Source: Acidimicrobiia bacterium (lineage in GTDB: Bacteria; Actinomycetota; Acidimicrobiia; IMCC26256; JAOSJL01). From it: a DNA stretch of 64,000 nucleotides. Numbering within the stretch: the stretch's first letter is position 1; each line of letters starts with the position of its first letter. This document shows positions 1-8,838 of this stretch, one piece after another. Position numbers and translations under genes: made by a program. The stretch covers positions 1,637,926 to 1,701,925 of the forward strand of contig JAOSJL010000001.1 in the NCBI GenBank assembly GCA_027494115.1, written 5' to 3'. Under the pieces are notes generated by a model. The model had not been told where the DNA came from and searched no databases. It saw only the letters and a program-made list of their open reading frames with translations.

Positions 1-408
1 GCGTCGATCGAGGTGTTCGGTGGTCTCACCGTTCGCCTCGTGTTCGAGGAATTGACCGTCGAGAGTGGCGACCAGCTGCCGAACCGGCTCCAGGTGGAGA
101 ACACGTCCGGTCATCCGGTCACGGACCCGGGATGTGTTCTGGGAGCGACCGCCGCTGCGATCATCCCCGCGGACGATCCGGAGGCCGAGCTGTGGATGCA
201 GACCATCGTCGATTGTGAGGGTCCCTTCGAGTTCCCGGACGGCTCCTCCGACGAATGGGACGGGCCGCGGTTCATTGCGGCCACGCCGACCGGCGAGCCG
301 CTCCCGCCCGGTGACTACATCGCCGCCGTCGAGATCGACGGTCAACGCCTCGAGTACCCCGTCGAGGTGACGGAGCAGGTCGGGGAGCCCCAGCCGATCG
401 TCCCCTAG
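1..408 (+). CDS. Hypothetical protein, C-terminal part (5' end off the window)
   Basis: The reading frame is already open at base 1 and ends at the TAG at 406-408, so only the C-terminal ~135 residues are present. The visible part looks like a beta-rich, Ig-like extracellular domain: it speaks of alternating hydrophobic strands, contains two cysteines (in DPGCVLG and IVDCEGP) that could form a disulfide, and has the pattern PLPPGDYIAAVEIDG typical of bacterial Ig-like or BsuPI-like folds. A GTG at 13 could be a start, but nothing supports it over an upstream start outside the window. No family was recognised with certainty. It lies directly upstream of murA on the same strand with a 45-base gap. 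Confidence 0.5.
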   Translation, partial: ASIEVFGGLTVRLVFEELTVESGDQLPNRLQVENTSGHPVTDPGCVLGATAAAIIPADDPEAELWMQTIVDCEGPFEFPDGSSDEWDGPRFIAATPTGEPLPPGDYIAAVEIDGQRLEYPVEVTEQVGEPQPIVP

Positions 409-410
409 GT

Positions 411-437
411 CGAGCGAGCCCGAGCGAGCCCGAGCGG
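411..437 (+). repeat. Short tandem repeat, 10-base unit cgagcgagcc, ~2.7 copies
   Basis: The gap between the first gene and murA is mostly made of the unit cgagcgagcc repeated. It sits just upstream of a TAGCCT -10-like box (440-445) that is 8 bases from the murA ATG. Slippage is the simplest origin. Confidence 0.5.
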
Positions 438-453
438 AATAGCCTCCAGCGCG

Positions 454-1747
454 ATGGACCGTCTGCGCGTGCGACCCGGTGAGCCCCTGTCGGGGTCGGT
501 GCGCGTCTCGGGCGCCACCAAGAACAGCGGGTGCAAGCACATGGCCGCGGCACTCATGGCTCCCGGCCGGACCCGGCTCACCAACATGCCTCCCGTGGCC
601 GACCTCGAGGTGATGTCGGATGTCCTGCGTGCCGTGGGTGCATCGGTCGAGCGCCCGAACGACCATGAGGTGATCGTCGACGCGAGCGGGGACCTCCATG
701 GCGAGGCTCCGTACGATCTCGTCACCCGGATGCGGGCGTCGGTCAACGTTCTCGGGCCGCTTCTCGCCCGGTGCGGCGAGGCGTTCGTCGCCATGCCCGG
801 TGGCGACAACATCGGGAGCCGCAAACTCGACATGCACTTCCGCGGCCTCACCGACATGGGCGCGGAGATCGAGGTCGTGCACGGGACCATCCACGCGCGG
901 TGCAGCCGACTCACCGGCGCCTCGATCTCTCTCGACTTTCCCTCGGTCGGGGCGACCGAGAACCTGCTGACGGCCGCGGCACTCGCCAACGGACACACGA
1001 GCATCGAGAACGCGGCACGCGAGCCCGAGATCACCGACCTGGCCGCGTTCCTCAACCGGATGGGCGCGCACGTGACCGGCGCAGGGACCGCCTTCATCGA
1101 GGTCGACGGTGTCGCCGAGCTCGAACCCGTCGAGGCCGAGATCATGCCCGACCGCATCGAGACCGGAACGTTCCTCATGGCGTGCGCGATCGCCGGAGGC
1201 GACATCACGCTCGAGCGTGCGCGCCTCGACCACGTGGAGATGGTCGCCCGCAAGCTCGGCGACATGGGCGTCAAGGTCACCGGTACCGGCGTCGGCGTCG
1301 GAAGCGCCGAGGGCGACGAACCCGATACCGGGATCCGAGTCTCGGCCCACGGACGTCTGAGCGCCGTCGACATCTCGACACTCCCGCACCCGGGCTTCGC
1401 GACCGACTTCATGCCGCTCGCCATGCCCGTGCTCGCCGTGGCCGACGGCACGTCGATCGTGACGGAGAACGTGTTCGACAACCGCTACAGCTTCGTCGAC
1501 GAGCTCAACCGCATGGGCGCCGACATCCGCACGGGAGGGCCGCCACGCCGTGGTGCGCGGCACCGAACGACTCTCGGGCGCGCCCGTGCGCGCTCTCGAC
1601 GTGCGGGCAGGCGCCGCTCTCGTGCTCGCCGGGCTGGCGGCGACCGGCGAAACAGTGATCTCCGAGTGCCACCACATCCAGCGCGGCTACGTGGATCTTC
1701 CCGGCATGCTGCGCTCACTGGGCGCCGACGTCGAAGCCCTCTACTGA
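454..1747 (+). CDS. murA: UDP-N-acetylglucosamine 1-carboxyvinyltransferase (MurA), one indel
   Basis: First committed step of peptidoglycan synthesis: transfers enolpyruvate from PEP to UDP-GlcNAc in the cytoplasm. The N-terminal SGATKNSGCKHMAAAL carries the UDP-GlcNAc/PEP-binding Lys-Asn. The mobile-loop motif reads MPGGDNIGSRKLDMH, with Asp118 (codon 805-807) where most bacteria have the fosfomycin-target Cys; mycobacterial MurA also has Asp here. The frame breaks near 1535-1542 in a gggaggg run (one extra G). The true C-terminus, from GRHAVVRGTERLSG to ADVEALY, continues in the next frame to the TGA at 1745-1747. Corrected length is ~430 residues, normal for MurA. A TAGCCT box at 440-445 precedes the ATG by 8 bases. 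The late frameshift is almost certainly an error because the gene is essential. Confidence 0.95.
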
Positions 1748-1781
1748 CCGAGCTCTCGACAATCACCGTGCCGCTCCCGCC

Positions 1782-2981
1782 CTAGGGCGGTTTGACCTCG
1801 AGTTCTCCGTCATCGGTGAGCTCGGCTGTCCAGCGGTGTTCGTGGAGCTTCGTGTGATGGGCTCGGCACAACAACGCGAGGTTGTCGAGGCGGGTATCGC
1901 CACCGTTGGCCCAGTGGTGGAGGTGGTGCGCGTCGCACCATCCGGGTGGTCGGTCGCATCCGGGCCAGGCACAGCCTCGGTCGCGTACGACCAGTGCCCT
2001 ACGGATGGCCGGCGGGATCGTGGGGGTGCGTCGTCCGACATCGAGCGCTTGGCTGGTGCCGTCGGTGATGATGCGACTGATACCGGCGTCACACGCCAGG
2101 CGCCGGGTGGCCTCGCCGCTGAGTAGTTCGCCGTTGTCGAACTCCGCTGCGGGTGCACCGGTTCGGGCCTCGAGAGTCTCGAGATAGACGAGGACCGACA
2201 GATGCGGCTTCTCGCCTCCCGCCGTAGGGAGCCGCCCGCCGTCGAGGCCCTGGCGGGCCAGTTCGACCAGTGCGTCGGCACGGCGACGCGACGCGGTGCG
2301 GCGAGGAGTATCGGTCGGGCCTGGCTGCATGAGCGCGTCGAGGGCGGTCTGGAGGACCGTGCCGCCTTCGAGATCCAACTCGCCATCGATGACGAACCGT
2401 CCGTCGAGGGTCTGGGACATGTGCAGTTTCCGTCGGCACACTCGGCCGGTCTTGTCGGTGATGACGACCTGCGGTTCGACGGCGTGGCGCCAATGGGTCA
2501 CGACACGCCGAAGTCGAGTCGGATCGAGACTTCGGGCGGCGTCGATGAACACCTTCTCGCCCTCGGCGACAAGCCGTGCGACTTCTTCGACGTCGAGTCG
2601 GTCGATCCCGTCGAGACTCTCGGCGACATCCGTGCCGTGGGCGATCACACGGACGTGATCCGACGAGAGCTCGCCTGCTGCGAAGGCCTCAGCCGTGCGC
2701 GGAAGATTGCGCAGCCGTCGCGCGGTTTTCACCCGCGACGACGCTGCGGACGCCGTCATCCGGCCGTGCTGACGCAGCCAGGCCTGGCACGTCGCCGACC
2801 CGTCGAGACGCCATTCGCCCGACGAATCCAGCTTCGCCAGCGTGGTGGCCAGCCGGGCGTCGAGGCGCCACGATTCTTCGAGGAGGTCGAGGTACTCGCG
2901 ACCCAACGGCCCCACTTCCGGGGAATCCTTCTCGGCGAGACCCGACGCCTCCGAATCAGATGCCTCGGCCGGTTCCTCCAC
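1782..2981 (-). CDS. DUF222 / HNH endonuclease domain protein (13E12-type)
   Basis: A 399-residue protein of the actinobacterial DUF222-HNH family. The N-terminal ~300 residues are the helical DUF222 region (VEEVARLVAEGEKVF and following). The C-terminus has a clear HNH motif: CAWPGCDRPPGWCDAHHLHH, then WANGGDTRLDNL and LCRAHHTKLHE, with the paired Cys and His of a zinc/metal-binding HNH nuclease. The start was set at the GTG at 2981 because a GGAGG lies six bases upstream; an open frame extends further upstream without a ribosome site. The family is abundant and patchy in actinobacteria, is often called 13E12 repeat, and may have a mobile history, but its function is not established. It lies opposite to both murA and nifU. 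Confidence 0.85.
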   Translation of the reverse strand: MEEPAEASDSEASGLAEKDSPEVGPLGREYLDLLEESWRLDARLATTLAKLDSSGEWRLDGSATCQAWLRQHGRMTASAASSRVKTARRLRNLPRTAEAFAAGELSSDHVRVIAHGTDVAESLDGIDRLDVEEVARLVAEGEKVFIDAARSLDPTRLRRVVTHWRHAVEPQVVITDKTGRVCRRKLHMSQTLDGRFVIDGELDLEGGTVLQTALDALMQPGPTDTPRRTASRRRADALVELARQGLDGGRLPTAGGEKPHLSVLVYLETLEARTGAPAAEFDNGELLSGEATRRLACDAGISRIITDGTSQALDVGRRTPTIPPAIRRALVVRDRGCAWPGCDRPPGWCDAHHLHHWANGGDTRLDNLALLCRAHHTKLHEHRWTAELTDDGELEVKPP

Positions 2982-3306
2982 GACGTACCTCCTCCCGAAC
3001 CCGTCCCACCCGCGCGACGCCACAGAACAGGCACACGCACGAGCGGAAGCCATCGGGGAAGCGACCGAGCGGCAGAACCCCACCGCATCGACAGGACCAC
3101 CCTAGAGGCCGGGTGTGACACTCATCCCAGGCTCAGCGCCGGAACGGCGACAGTGGGGTCGGGCTCGGGAACACATGGGATACTGGCAGGTGTTGGAATG
3201 AACGGAGGTCGTTCGGGGGCGCCGGAACATGGCGTCGAGCGGCCCTCGAGACCGGCACGCAGGACCAACGCGCAGAACCAACGCGCAGAACAAAGAGGAC
3301 AGGCCC
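2982..3306. other. Intergenic region between the divergent DUF222-HNH gene and the nifU-like gene
   Basis: About 325 bases with no convincing gene. It contains a perfect 13-base direct repeat, accaacgcgcaga, twice in tandem (3264-3289), just upstream of the nifU ribosome site. A GATACT box (3179-3184) could be a -10 for the rightward gene, but no good -35 was seen. The short frames across it have no recognisable protein. Confidence 0.4.
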
Positions 3307-3564
3307 ATGAGCACCGAGACCGGAACAGCCTCCGAGCAGGAAGCGGGCGTGCTCGAGGCGATCGACGCCATCAGGCCCGCGCTCCAGGCCGACGGTGGCG
3401 ACATCCGACTCGTCGGGATCGACGCCGACGGCAAGGTGTCGGTAGAGCTCGTCGGAGCGTGTGGGACCTGCCCCGTCTCGACCATGACGCTCAAGGCCGG
3501 CGTGGAGCGCATCATCATGGACCGCGTCGACGGGATCACCGAGGTCGTGCAGGTCGAGGCCTGA
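3307..3564 (+). CDS. NifU C-terminal-like iron-sulfur cluster scaffold protein
   Basis: An 85-residue single-domain NifU-like protein. The domain carries the diagnostic CxxC (ELVGACGTCPVSTMTL), which binds a labile Fe-S cluster for transfer to target apoproteins, and the typical opener RPALQADGGDIRLVGID. The ATG at 3307 was chosen because it begins the conserved part after a purine-rich aaagagga; an in-frame upstream extension to 3229 is compositionally poor. In actinobacteria such stand-alone Nfu domains work with the SUF system, which is not in this window. meaB follows after 36 bases on the same strand, so the two may be cotranscribed. Confidence 0.85.
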   Translation: MSTETGTASEQEAGVLEAIDAIRPALQADGGDIRLVGIDADGKVSVELVGACGTCPVSTMTLKAGVERIIMDRVDGITEVVQVEA

Positions 3565-3600
3565 CGGCCGAGCGACGAGACCCACCCGACCACCCCGACC

Positions 3601-4547
3601 GTGCCCACCGCGTCCCGCACCGCACCCGATCTCGTCGAGGGAGCCGTCACCGGAGACCGGGGATCCGTCGCACGACTCCTGTCGATGATCGAAGCAGGAG
3701 GCGAACAGGCCCACGAAGCCGTCGCCGCTCTCTACACGCGCACCGGCAACGCCTACGCGGTCGGCATCACCGGCGCGCCGGGAGCGGGTAAGTCGACGCT
3801 CACCGACCGCCTCGTCGGACACATCCGCGCAGGAGGCGACGAGGTCGGCGTGCTCGCCATCGACCCCACGAGCCCGTTCAGTGGCGGCGCCATCCTCGGT
3901 GACCGCATCCGCATGCAGGACCACGCCACCGACCCCGGTGTCTTCATCCGATCCATGGCGACCCGGGGCCATCTGGGAGGACTGTCGCTCGCCACACCCC
4001 AGGCGGTCAGGGTTCTCGACGCCGCGGGGAAGGCGTGGGTGCTCATCGAGACGGTCGGTGTCGGTCAGGTCGAGGTGGAGGTGGCCGGTGCCACCGACAC
4101 GACGATCGTCGTGGTGAATCCCGGTTGGGGTGACGCCGTCCAGGCCAACAAGGCCGGGCTGTTGGAGATTGCCGACGTGTTCGCCGTCAACAAGGCCGAC
4201 CGCGCAGGTGCCGCCGAGGCGGTCCGGGACCTCGAGATGATGCTCGACATGGCGGGGGAGCGGTCGTGGCGTCCCCGGTCGTGGAAACCGTGGCGACCGA
4301 CGGCACGGGTACCGACCGCCTGTGGGACGCCGTCGCGAAGCACAGGGAGTTCCTCGAGGTCGACGGACGGCTCGAGGAACGTCGCCACCGCCGCCTCCGT
4401 GATGAGCTCAAGCGGATCGTCCTCGCCCAGCTCGACGCGCGCGCGGATGAGATCTGCTCGGGCGACGATTTCGAGAACCTCGCGGTCCGCGTGGCGGCAC
4501 GCGAACTCGATCCCTACGCCGCTGCCTCAGAGCTCCTGGACCCCTGA
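3601..4547 (+). CDS. meaB: Methylmalonyl-CoA mutase-associated GTPase (MeaB/ArgK), one indel
   Basis: A G3E-type P-loop GTPase that gates cobalamin loading and protects methylmalonyl-CoA mutase. Visible motifs are the Walker A GAPGAGKST (residues ~59-67), AIDPTSPFSGGAILGDRIRM, the switch/Walker B region IETVGVGQVEVEV, and NKAD for guanine recognition. The frame breaks at about 4274-4278: restoring one C to the cccc run gives WRPPVVETVATDGTG, and the protein continues to the TGA at 4545-4547 (315 residues, family-typical). It starts with GTG at 3601. The mutase itself is not in the window, but the biotin-dependent acyl-CoA carboxylase alpha chain at 13.5-15.3 kb would belong to the same propionate/methylmalonate metabolism. 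Confidence 0.93.
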
Positions 4548-4597
4548 CCGTCGAGTCCGCGGGAGGACTGGGCCCTCGGGATTCAAGGGCGGCGCCG

Positions 4598-5236
4598 TCA
4601 GTTCTTGCGCCCTGCGACGAGGAGGTGGATTCCCAGCCCCACCATGGTGACCCCTCCGGCGGCACGGAGTCGTTCGAGACGGCGGGGAGAGCGGGCGAAC
4701 CAATGGTGTGCCGACCCGGCGGCCATTCCCCATATCCCGTCAGAGACGAGTGCGATGACCACGAAGACGAGGCCGAGGAAAGCCATCTGGATTCCGGCGG
4801 GCGCTCCGCCGGCAGCCACGAACTGGGGCAGGACCGAGGCGAAGTACACGATCGTCTTCGGGTTCGCGACACCAACGATGAACGCATCGGTGAGGAGCGA
4901 CCGCTCAGGCCGGAAGGTCTCGTTCGAGTCGAGGACCGAGGAGAGTTCCCGACGGTGTCGGATTGCCTGGATCCCCAGCCATGCGAGGTAGACGGCACCG
5001 ATCAGCTTGACTGCGGTGAACACGACGATCGATCGTTCGACCACCACGCCGAGCCCGAGCGCCACGACGACGACCTGCGCGTAGACGCCGGCTGCATTGC
5101 CAGCGACCGTCAGCACCGCGGCACGACGCCCGAGCGCTACACCGCGACTGATCACGAACATCACGCTCGGGCCGGGGATCACGATCAACGCGAAGGCGAG
5201 CGCAGCGAAGGCTGCGACAGCGCTGGATGATGGCAC
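4598..5236 (-). CDS. LysE/RhtB-family amino-acid exporter
   Basis: A 212-residue inner-membrane protein with about six hydrophobic segments. The family signature is at the N-terminus (LIVIPGPSVMFVISRGVALGRR) and the second half has VGVANPKTIVYFASVLPQFV, both typical of LysE/RhtB translocators that export amino acids or homoserine lactone-like compounds by proton exchange. The substrate cannot be assigned. The start is GTG at 5236. A TAGGAT box lies at 5243-5248 with exactly six bases before the GTG, indicating a leaderless transcript, so the gene probably has its own promoter despite following the aldo/keto reductase gene on the same strand by 61 bases. Confidence 0.9.
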   Translation of the reverse strand: MPSSSAVAAFAALAFALIVIPGPSVMFVISRGVALGRRAAVLTVAGNAAGVYAQVVVVALGLGVVVERSIVVFTAVKLIGAVYLAWLGIQAIRHRRELSSVLDSNETFRPERSLLTDAFIVGVANPKTIVYFASVLPQFVAAGGAPAGIQMAFLGLVFVVIALVSDGIWGMAAGSAHHWFARSPRRLERLRAAGGVTMVGLGIHLLVAGRKN

Positions 5237-5242
5237 AGGAGA

Positions 5243-5248
5243 ATCCTA
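5243..5248 (-). promoter_or_regulatory. -10 box TAGGAT, leaderless LysE transcript
   Basis: TAGGAT on the minus strand, six bases upstream of the GTG start. It follows the TANNNT-N6/7-start pattern seen at many genes in this window. Confidence 0.6.
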
Positions 5249-5297
5249 GATTCGTCCGATTCCCGTCGAGCAATGCGGCCGTCGACCTGCTCCACGC

Positions 5298-6257
5298 TCA
5301 GCCGGGGGCGACAGGCTCCAGGAGGTCGCCGGCGCGTTGTAGGAGTTCGTCGGGCAGGTCGAGGTCGGCGGCCGCCACGTTGTCGTCGACGTGGTCGGGC
5401 TTCGTGGCGCCGACGATCACGCTCGACACTCCGGGCTGTCTCAGCGCCCATCGCAGCGCGAGTTGTGGCAGCGTGCAGCCCGCTTCCTCGGCGAGAGGAC
5501 GCATTGCCTGCACCGCGTCCAGCACCTCGGGCTTCAGGAGCCAGGTGACGAAGTCCTTGTCGCCTCCGGCGGCCCGGGAGTCCTCCGGGATGTCGTCGGG
5601 TGTCACGTACTTGCCGGTGAGCACACCCTGGGCGAGTGGCGACCAGACGACCTGTCCGAGACCGAGCTCGCCCGACACGGGCAGGACGCGCTTCTCGATC
5701 TCGCGCCACAGCATGGAGTACTGCGGTTGGTTGCTGATCGGCACCGGCCAGCCTTCGGACCGGCACAGCGAGACAGCGTGCGCGATCTGGTCGGCCGACC
5801 ATTCCGAGGTGCCCCAGTAGTGCACCTTCCCGGACCGGATGACATCGGCCATCGCCGCGCAGGTCTCCTCGAGCGGCGTGTTCTCGTCGTAGCGGTGGCA
5901 CTGGTAGATGTCGATCGTGTCGGTGCCGAGCCGTCGAAGTGACGCGTGGAGCTGCTCGAAGATGTGCTTGCGGGAGAGCCCCGAGTCGTTGGGGCGTCCC
6001 GACATGGGGAAGTAGACCTTGGTGGCCAGGACGTAGGACTCGCGGCGGTAGTCGGCCAGTGCCGCGCCCATGACCTCCTCGCCCGCCCCGCGGCTGTACA
6101 CGTTGGCGGTGTCGAAGAAGTTCACGCCCAGGTCGTAGGCCCGGTGGATACACGCCGTGGCGGCGTCGCGCTCGACGGACCCGCCGTAGGTGAGCCAGGA
6201 ACCCAGCCCGACCTCGGAGACCCGGACACCCCACCGGCCCACGTGCCTGAAGCGCAT
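5298..6257 (-). CDS. Aldo/keto reductase (Kv-beta/YghZ-like subgroup)
   Basis: A 319-residue cytosolic NADPH-dependent oxidoreductase with a complete (beta/alpha)8 AKR pattern. The catalytic tetrad is visible: Asp and Tyr in NFFDTANVYSRGAGE, Lys in YVLATKVYF, and His in IDIYQCHRYDE. C-terminal cofactor-binding motifs are PQLALRWALRQPGVSSVIVG and a following Arg/Lys-rich loop. The motif order resembles the voltage-gated potassium channel beta subunit/L-glyceraldehyde-3-phosphate reductase subgroup (AKR6/14), but the substrate cannot be told. The ATG at 6257 follows a TAGACC box by six bases. It is divergent from lon across a 200-base intergenic region. Confidence 0.93.
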   Translation of the reverse strand: MRFRHVGRWGVRVSEVGLGSWLTYGGSVERDAATACIHRAYDLGVNFFDTANVYSRGAGEEVMGAALADYRRESYVLATKVYFPMSGRPNDSGLSRKHIFEQLHASLRRLGTDTIDIYQCHRYDENTPLEETCAAMADVIRSGKVHYWGTSEWSADQIAHAVSLCRSEGWPVPISNQPQYSMLWREIEKRVLPVSGELGLGQVVWSPLAQGVLTGKYVTPDDIPEDSRAAGGDKDFVTWLLKPEVLDAVQAMRPLAEEAGCTLPQLALRWALRQPGVSSVIVGATKPDHVDDNVAAADLDLPDELLQRAGDLLEPVAPG

Positions 6258-6263
6258 GCCCCG

Positions 6264-6269
6264 GGTCTA
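6264..6269 (-). promoter_or_regulatory. -10 box TAGACC, leaderless aldo/keto reductase transcript
   Basis: TAGACC on the minus strand, six bases before the ATG at 6257, in the leaderless spacing that recurs through the window. Confidence 0.5.
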
Positions 6270-6318
6270 CCACGCAGAAGTTGAGTGTCGACGAAGCAGG
6301 TTTTCTGAAATCCGATGC

Positions 6319-6337
6319 GCGTATCGGGAATATACGC
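6319..6337. promoter_or_regulatory. Inverted repeat GCGTAT-N7-ATACGC upstream of lon
   Basis: A perfect 6-base inverted repeat with a 7-base spacer in the divergent intergenic region between the aldo/keto reductase and lon. The size suits a dimeric transcription factor site. No known regulator motif was matched. Confidence 0.35.
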
Positions 6338-6383
6338 CGTGGCCCGCCCGTTGGGACCCACTGTCGGCCGGGTTTCCCGATCA

Positions 6384-6426
6384 CACGTTTTCCGGCTGCA
6401 CGTATTCCGACCACGCATTCCGACTG
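6384..6426 (+). promoter_or_regulatory. Three direct repeats CACGYWTTCCGRC upstream of lon
   Basis: CACGTTTTCCGGC (6384), CACGTATTCCGAC (6399) and CACGCATTCCGAC (6412) lie in tandem, with spacings of 15 and 13 bases, 32 to 74 bases upstream of the lon ATG. They look like a cluster of activator or repressor sites. They do not match the HspR HAIR consensus (CTTGAGT-N7-ACTCAAG). Confidence 0.4.
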
Positions 6427-6457
6427 AGTCCGAACCCACCTGCGTCAGCGAGGCCCG

Positions 6458-8829
6458 ATGAGCGACGACAGCACAGCGACCACGCCCGAAGCGACCGGGC
6501 CGGAGACCGATGGGCAGCCTGTCCTGCCCGTTCTGACGCTCACGACGGGCGTGGTCCTGCCCCAGATGGTCCTGACCATCGCCGCCGAGTCGCAGGAGGC
6601 ACGTGCCGCCGTGGCCGCCGCCATGGATGCTGACCGTCGCGTGCTGCTCGTGCCGAAGGTCGACGGGCGCCACGCCCGCATCGGGACCGTCGCCGCCATC
6701 GAGGACTCGGGTGACCTGCCGGGTGGAGGTCGCGGGATCTTGGTCCGAGGTCTCGCGCGCCGAGGTCGGCGCCGCCGACCCGAACGGCGGTGACGCCCTC
6801 AGGGTGCGGACCACGCCGCGGGCGGAGCCCGAGGCGACCGAGCGCGCCCACGAACTGGCACGCGAGTACAAGGCGGTCGTCGAAAACGTGCTGGAACACC
6901 GTGGGGCTAGTCGACTGATCGAAGGGCTGCGCGGCATCGACGAGCCGGGTGTCGTCGCGGACACGGCCGGCTACTCGCCCGATGTCACGTTCGAACAGAA
7001 GGTGGAACTGCTCGAGACGGTCGACGTGGAGGAGCGTCTCGGCAAGGCACTCGACTGGATGCGCGCCACGTTGGCCGACCTGTCGTTGAAGGACAAGGTG
7101 CGCCGGGACGTCACCGAGGGGATGGAGAAGACCCAGCGCGAGTTCATGCTCCGCCAGCAGCTCGAAGCCATCAAGCGCGAGCTCGGTGAGGACGACGACG
7201 TCGTCGCCGAGTACCGCGCACGCCTGGAAGACGCCGACGTACCGCAGGAGGTCTCCGACGCCGTCGAGCGCGAGCTCTCACGACTGGAGAAGACGAGCGA
7301 GCAGAGCGCGGAGCACGGGTGGATCCGGAGCTGGCTCGACACGATCCTCGAGATCCCGTGGGGGAAACGTTCCGAGGAGCACCTCGACATCGCTGCCGCG
7401 CGCGAGGTGCTCGATGCCGACCACACCGGCCTCGACGACGTCAAGGAACGCATCCTCGAATTCCTGGCGGTGCGCAAGCTCCGTATCGACCGTGGACGCG
7501 CGCCCGAGGGAGGCAGGGGGATCGGGCGCGATCATCGCCTTGGTCGACCCTCCGGGGGTCGGCAAGACGTCGCTCGGTGAATCGGTGGCCCGGGCACTCG
7601 GTCGCGAGTTCGTGCGAGTGTCACTGGGCGGAGTGCGTGACGAGGCCGAGGTGCGCGGGCACCGCCGGACGTACGTCGGCGCGCAGCCCGGACGCATCGC
7701 CCGGGCGCTGCGCGAGGCGGGGACCATGAACCCCGTCTTCATGCTCGACGAGGTCGACAAGCTCCAACCGGGCGCGTTCTCCGGCGATCCCTCGGCCGCG
7801 CTGCTCGAAGTGCTCGACCCGGCGCAGAACCACTCGTTCCGTGACCACTACCTCGAGGTCGAACTGGATCTGTCCGACGTGCTGTTCGTGGCCACGGCCA
7901 ATGTGATCGACACGATCCCCGGGCCGTTGCTCGACCGCATGGAGGTCGTGCACCTCGACGGGTACACCGAGGAGGAGAAGGTCGCCATCGCGCGCAACCA
8001 TCTCCTCGAGCGCCAGATCGAGCGCAACGGTCTCGACGACGACGAGGTCGTGATCGACGAGGGGGCCGTGCGCGGCATCGTCCTCGACTACACACGCGAA
8101 GCCGGCGTGCGGAACCTCGAGCGCGAGCTCGGCAAGGTCCTGCGCAAGGTCGCGACGCGTCTCGCGGCGGGCGACGACACTCCACCCGTGTCCGTTGGTC
8201 GTGACGACCTCGCCGACCTGCTCGGGAGGCCGAAGTTCTTCAACGAGGTGGTCGACCGCACGGCGACGCCGGGTGTCGCTACGGGTCTCGCTGTCACCGG
8301 TGTGGGCGGGGACGTGCTGTTCGTGGAGGCAAGTGTGATGCCGGGTGACGGCGCGGCGGGCGCTTCGAGTTTCACGCTGACCGGGCAACTCGGGGACGTG
8401 ATGAGTGAGTCGGCGCAGATCGCGCAGTCCTACGTGCGTTCGCACGGCGATGCACTCGGTCTCGACGCGGAGGGATTCTCCGGCAAGCGGTTCCACCTCC
8501 ACGTCCCGTCGGGCGCGGTGCCCAAGGACGGTCCGTCGGCGGGGATCACGATGACCACCGCGCTGATGAGCCTGCTCTCGGGCAGGCCTGTGCGCTCGGA
8601 GGTCGGCATGACCGGCGAGGTGACCCTCCAGGGCCGTGTGCTCCCGATCGGCGGGGTCAAGCAGAAGGTGCTGGCCGCCCACCGCGCCGGGCTGCGTGAG
8701 GTGATCCTGCCTGCGCGCAACGAGGGAGATCTCGACGACGTGCCGGAGGCCGTGGCCGACGCGATGACGTTCCATCTCGTCGACGACGTGGCGGATGTTC
8801 TCGACCTGGCGCTCGAGCCGGAGGGCTAG
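6458..8829 (+). CDS. lon: ATP-dependent Lon protease, two indels
   Basis: Cytosolic AAA+ serine protease that degrades misfolded and regulatory proteins. The order is an N-terminal LON substrate domain ([17 protein letters not shown]), a coiled region ([20 protein letters not shown]), an AAA+ module with Walker [11 protein letters not shown] and FMLDEVDKL, and the C-terminal peptidase with the catalytic Ser in [11 protein letters not shown] (codon 8536-8538) and Lys in [14 protein letters not shown]. The frame breaks twice: at 6754-6760 (gcgcgc, probably two bases lost) and at 7517-7522 (one extra G in ggggg). Corrected length is ~790 residues, normal for Lon. The stop codon TAG is also the first part of the -10 box of the next gene. 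Direct repeats upstream suggest regulation. Confidence 0.95.
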
Positions 8830-8832
8830 CCT
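8827..8832 (+). promoter_or_regulatory. -10 box TAGCCT, leaderless enoyl-CoA hydratase transcript
   Basis: TAGCCT ends six bases before the ATG at 8839. Its first three bases are the lon stop codon, so the next gene can be transcribed independently although it is only nine bases from lon. Confidence 0.55.
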
Positions 8833-8838
8833 GCGCGC

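Noticed and set aside
1782-2981. Group II intron or transposase, suggested by the HNH motif
   Set aside because: The HNH is attached to a DUF222 domain; there is no reverse transcriptase, inverted repeat or target duplication.
6285-6300. Half of an HspR HAIR element (ttgagt) upstream of lon
   Set aside because: The second half (ACTCAAG) is absent at the required spacing.
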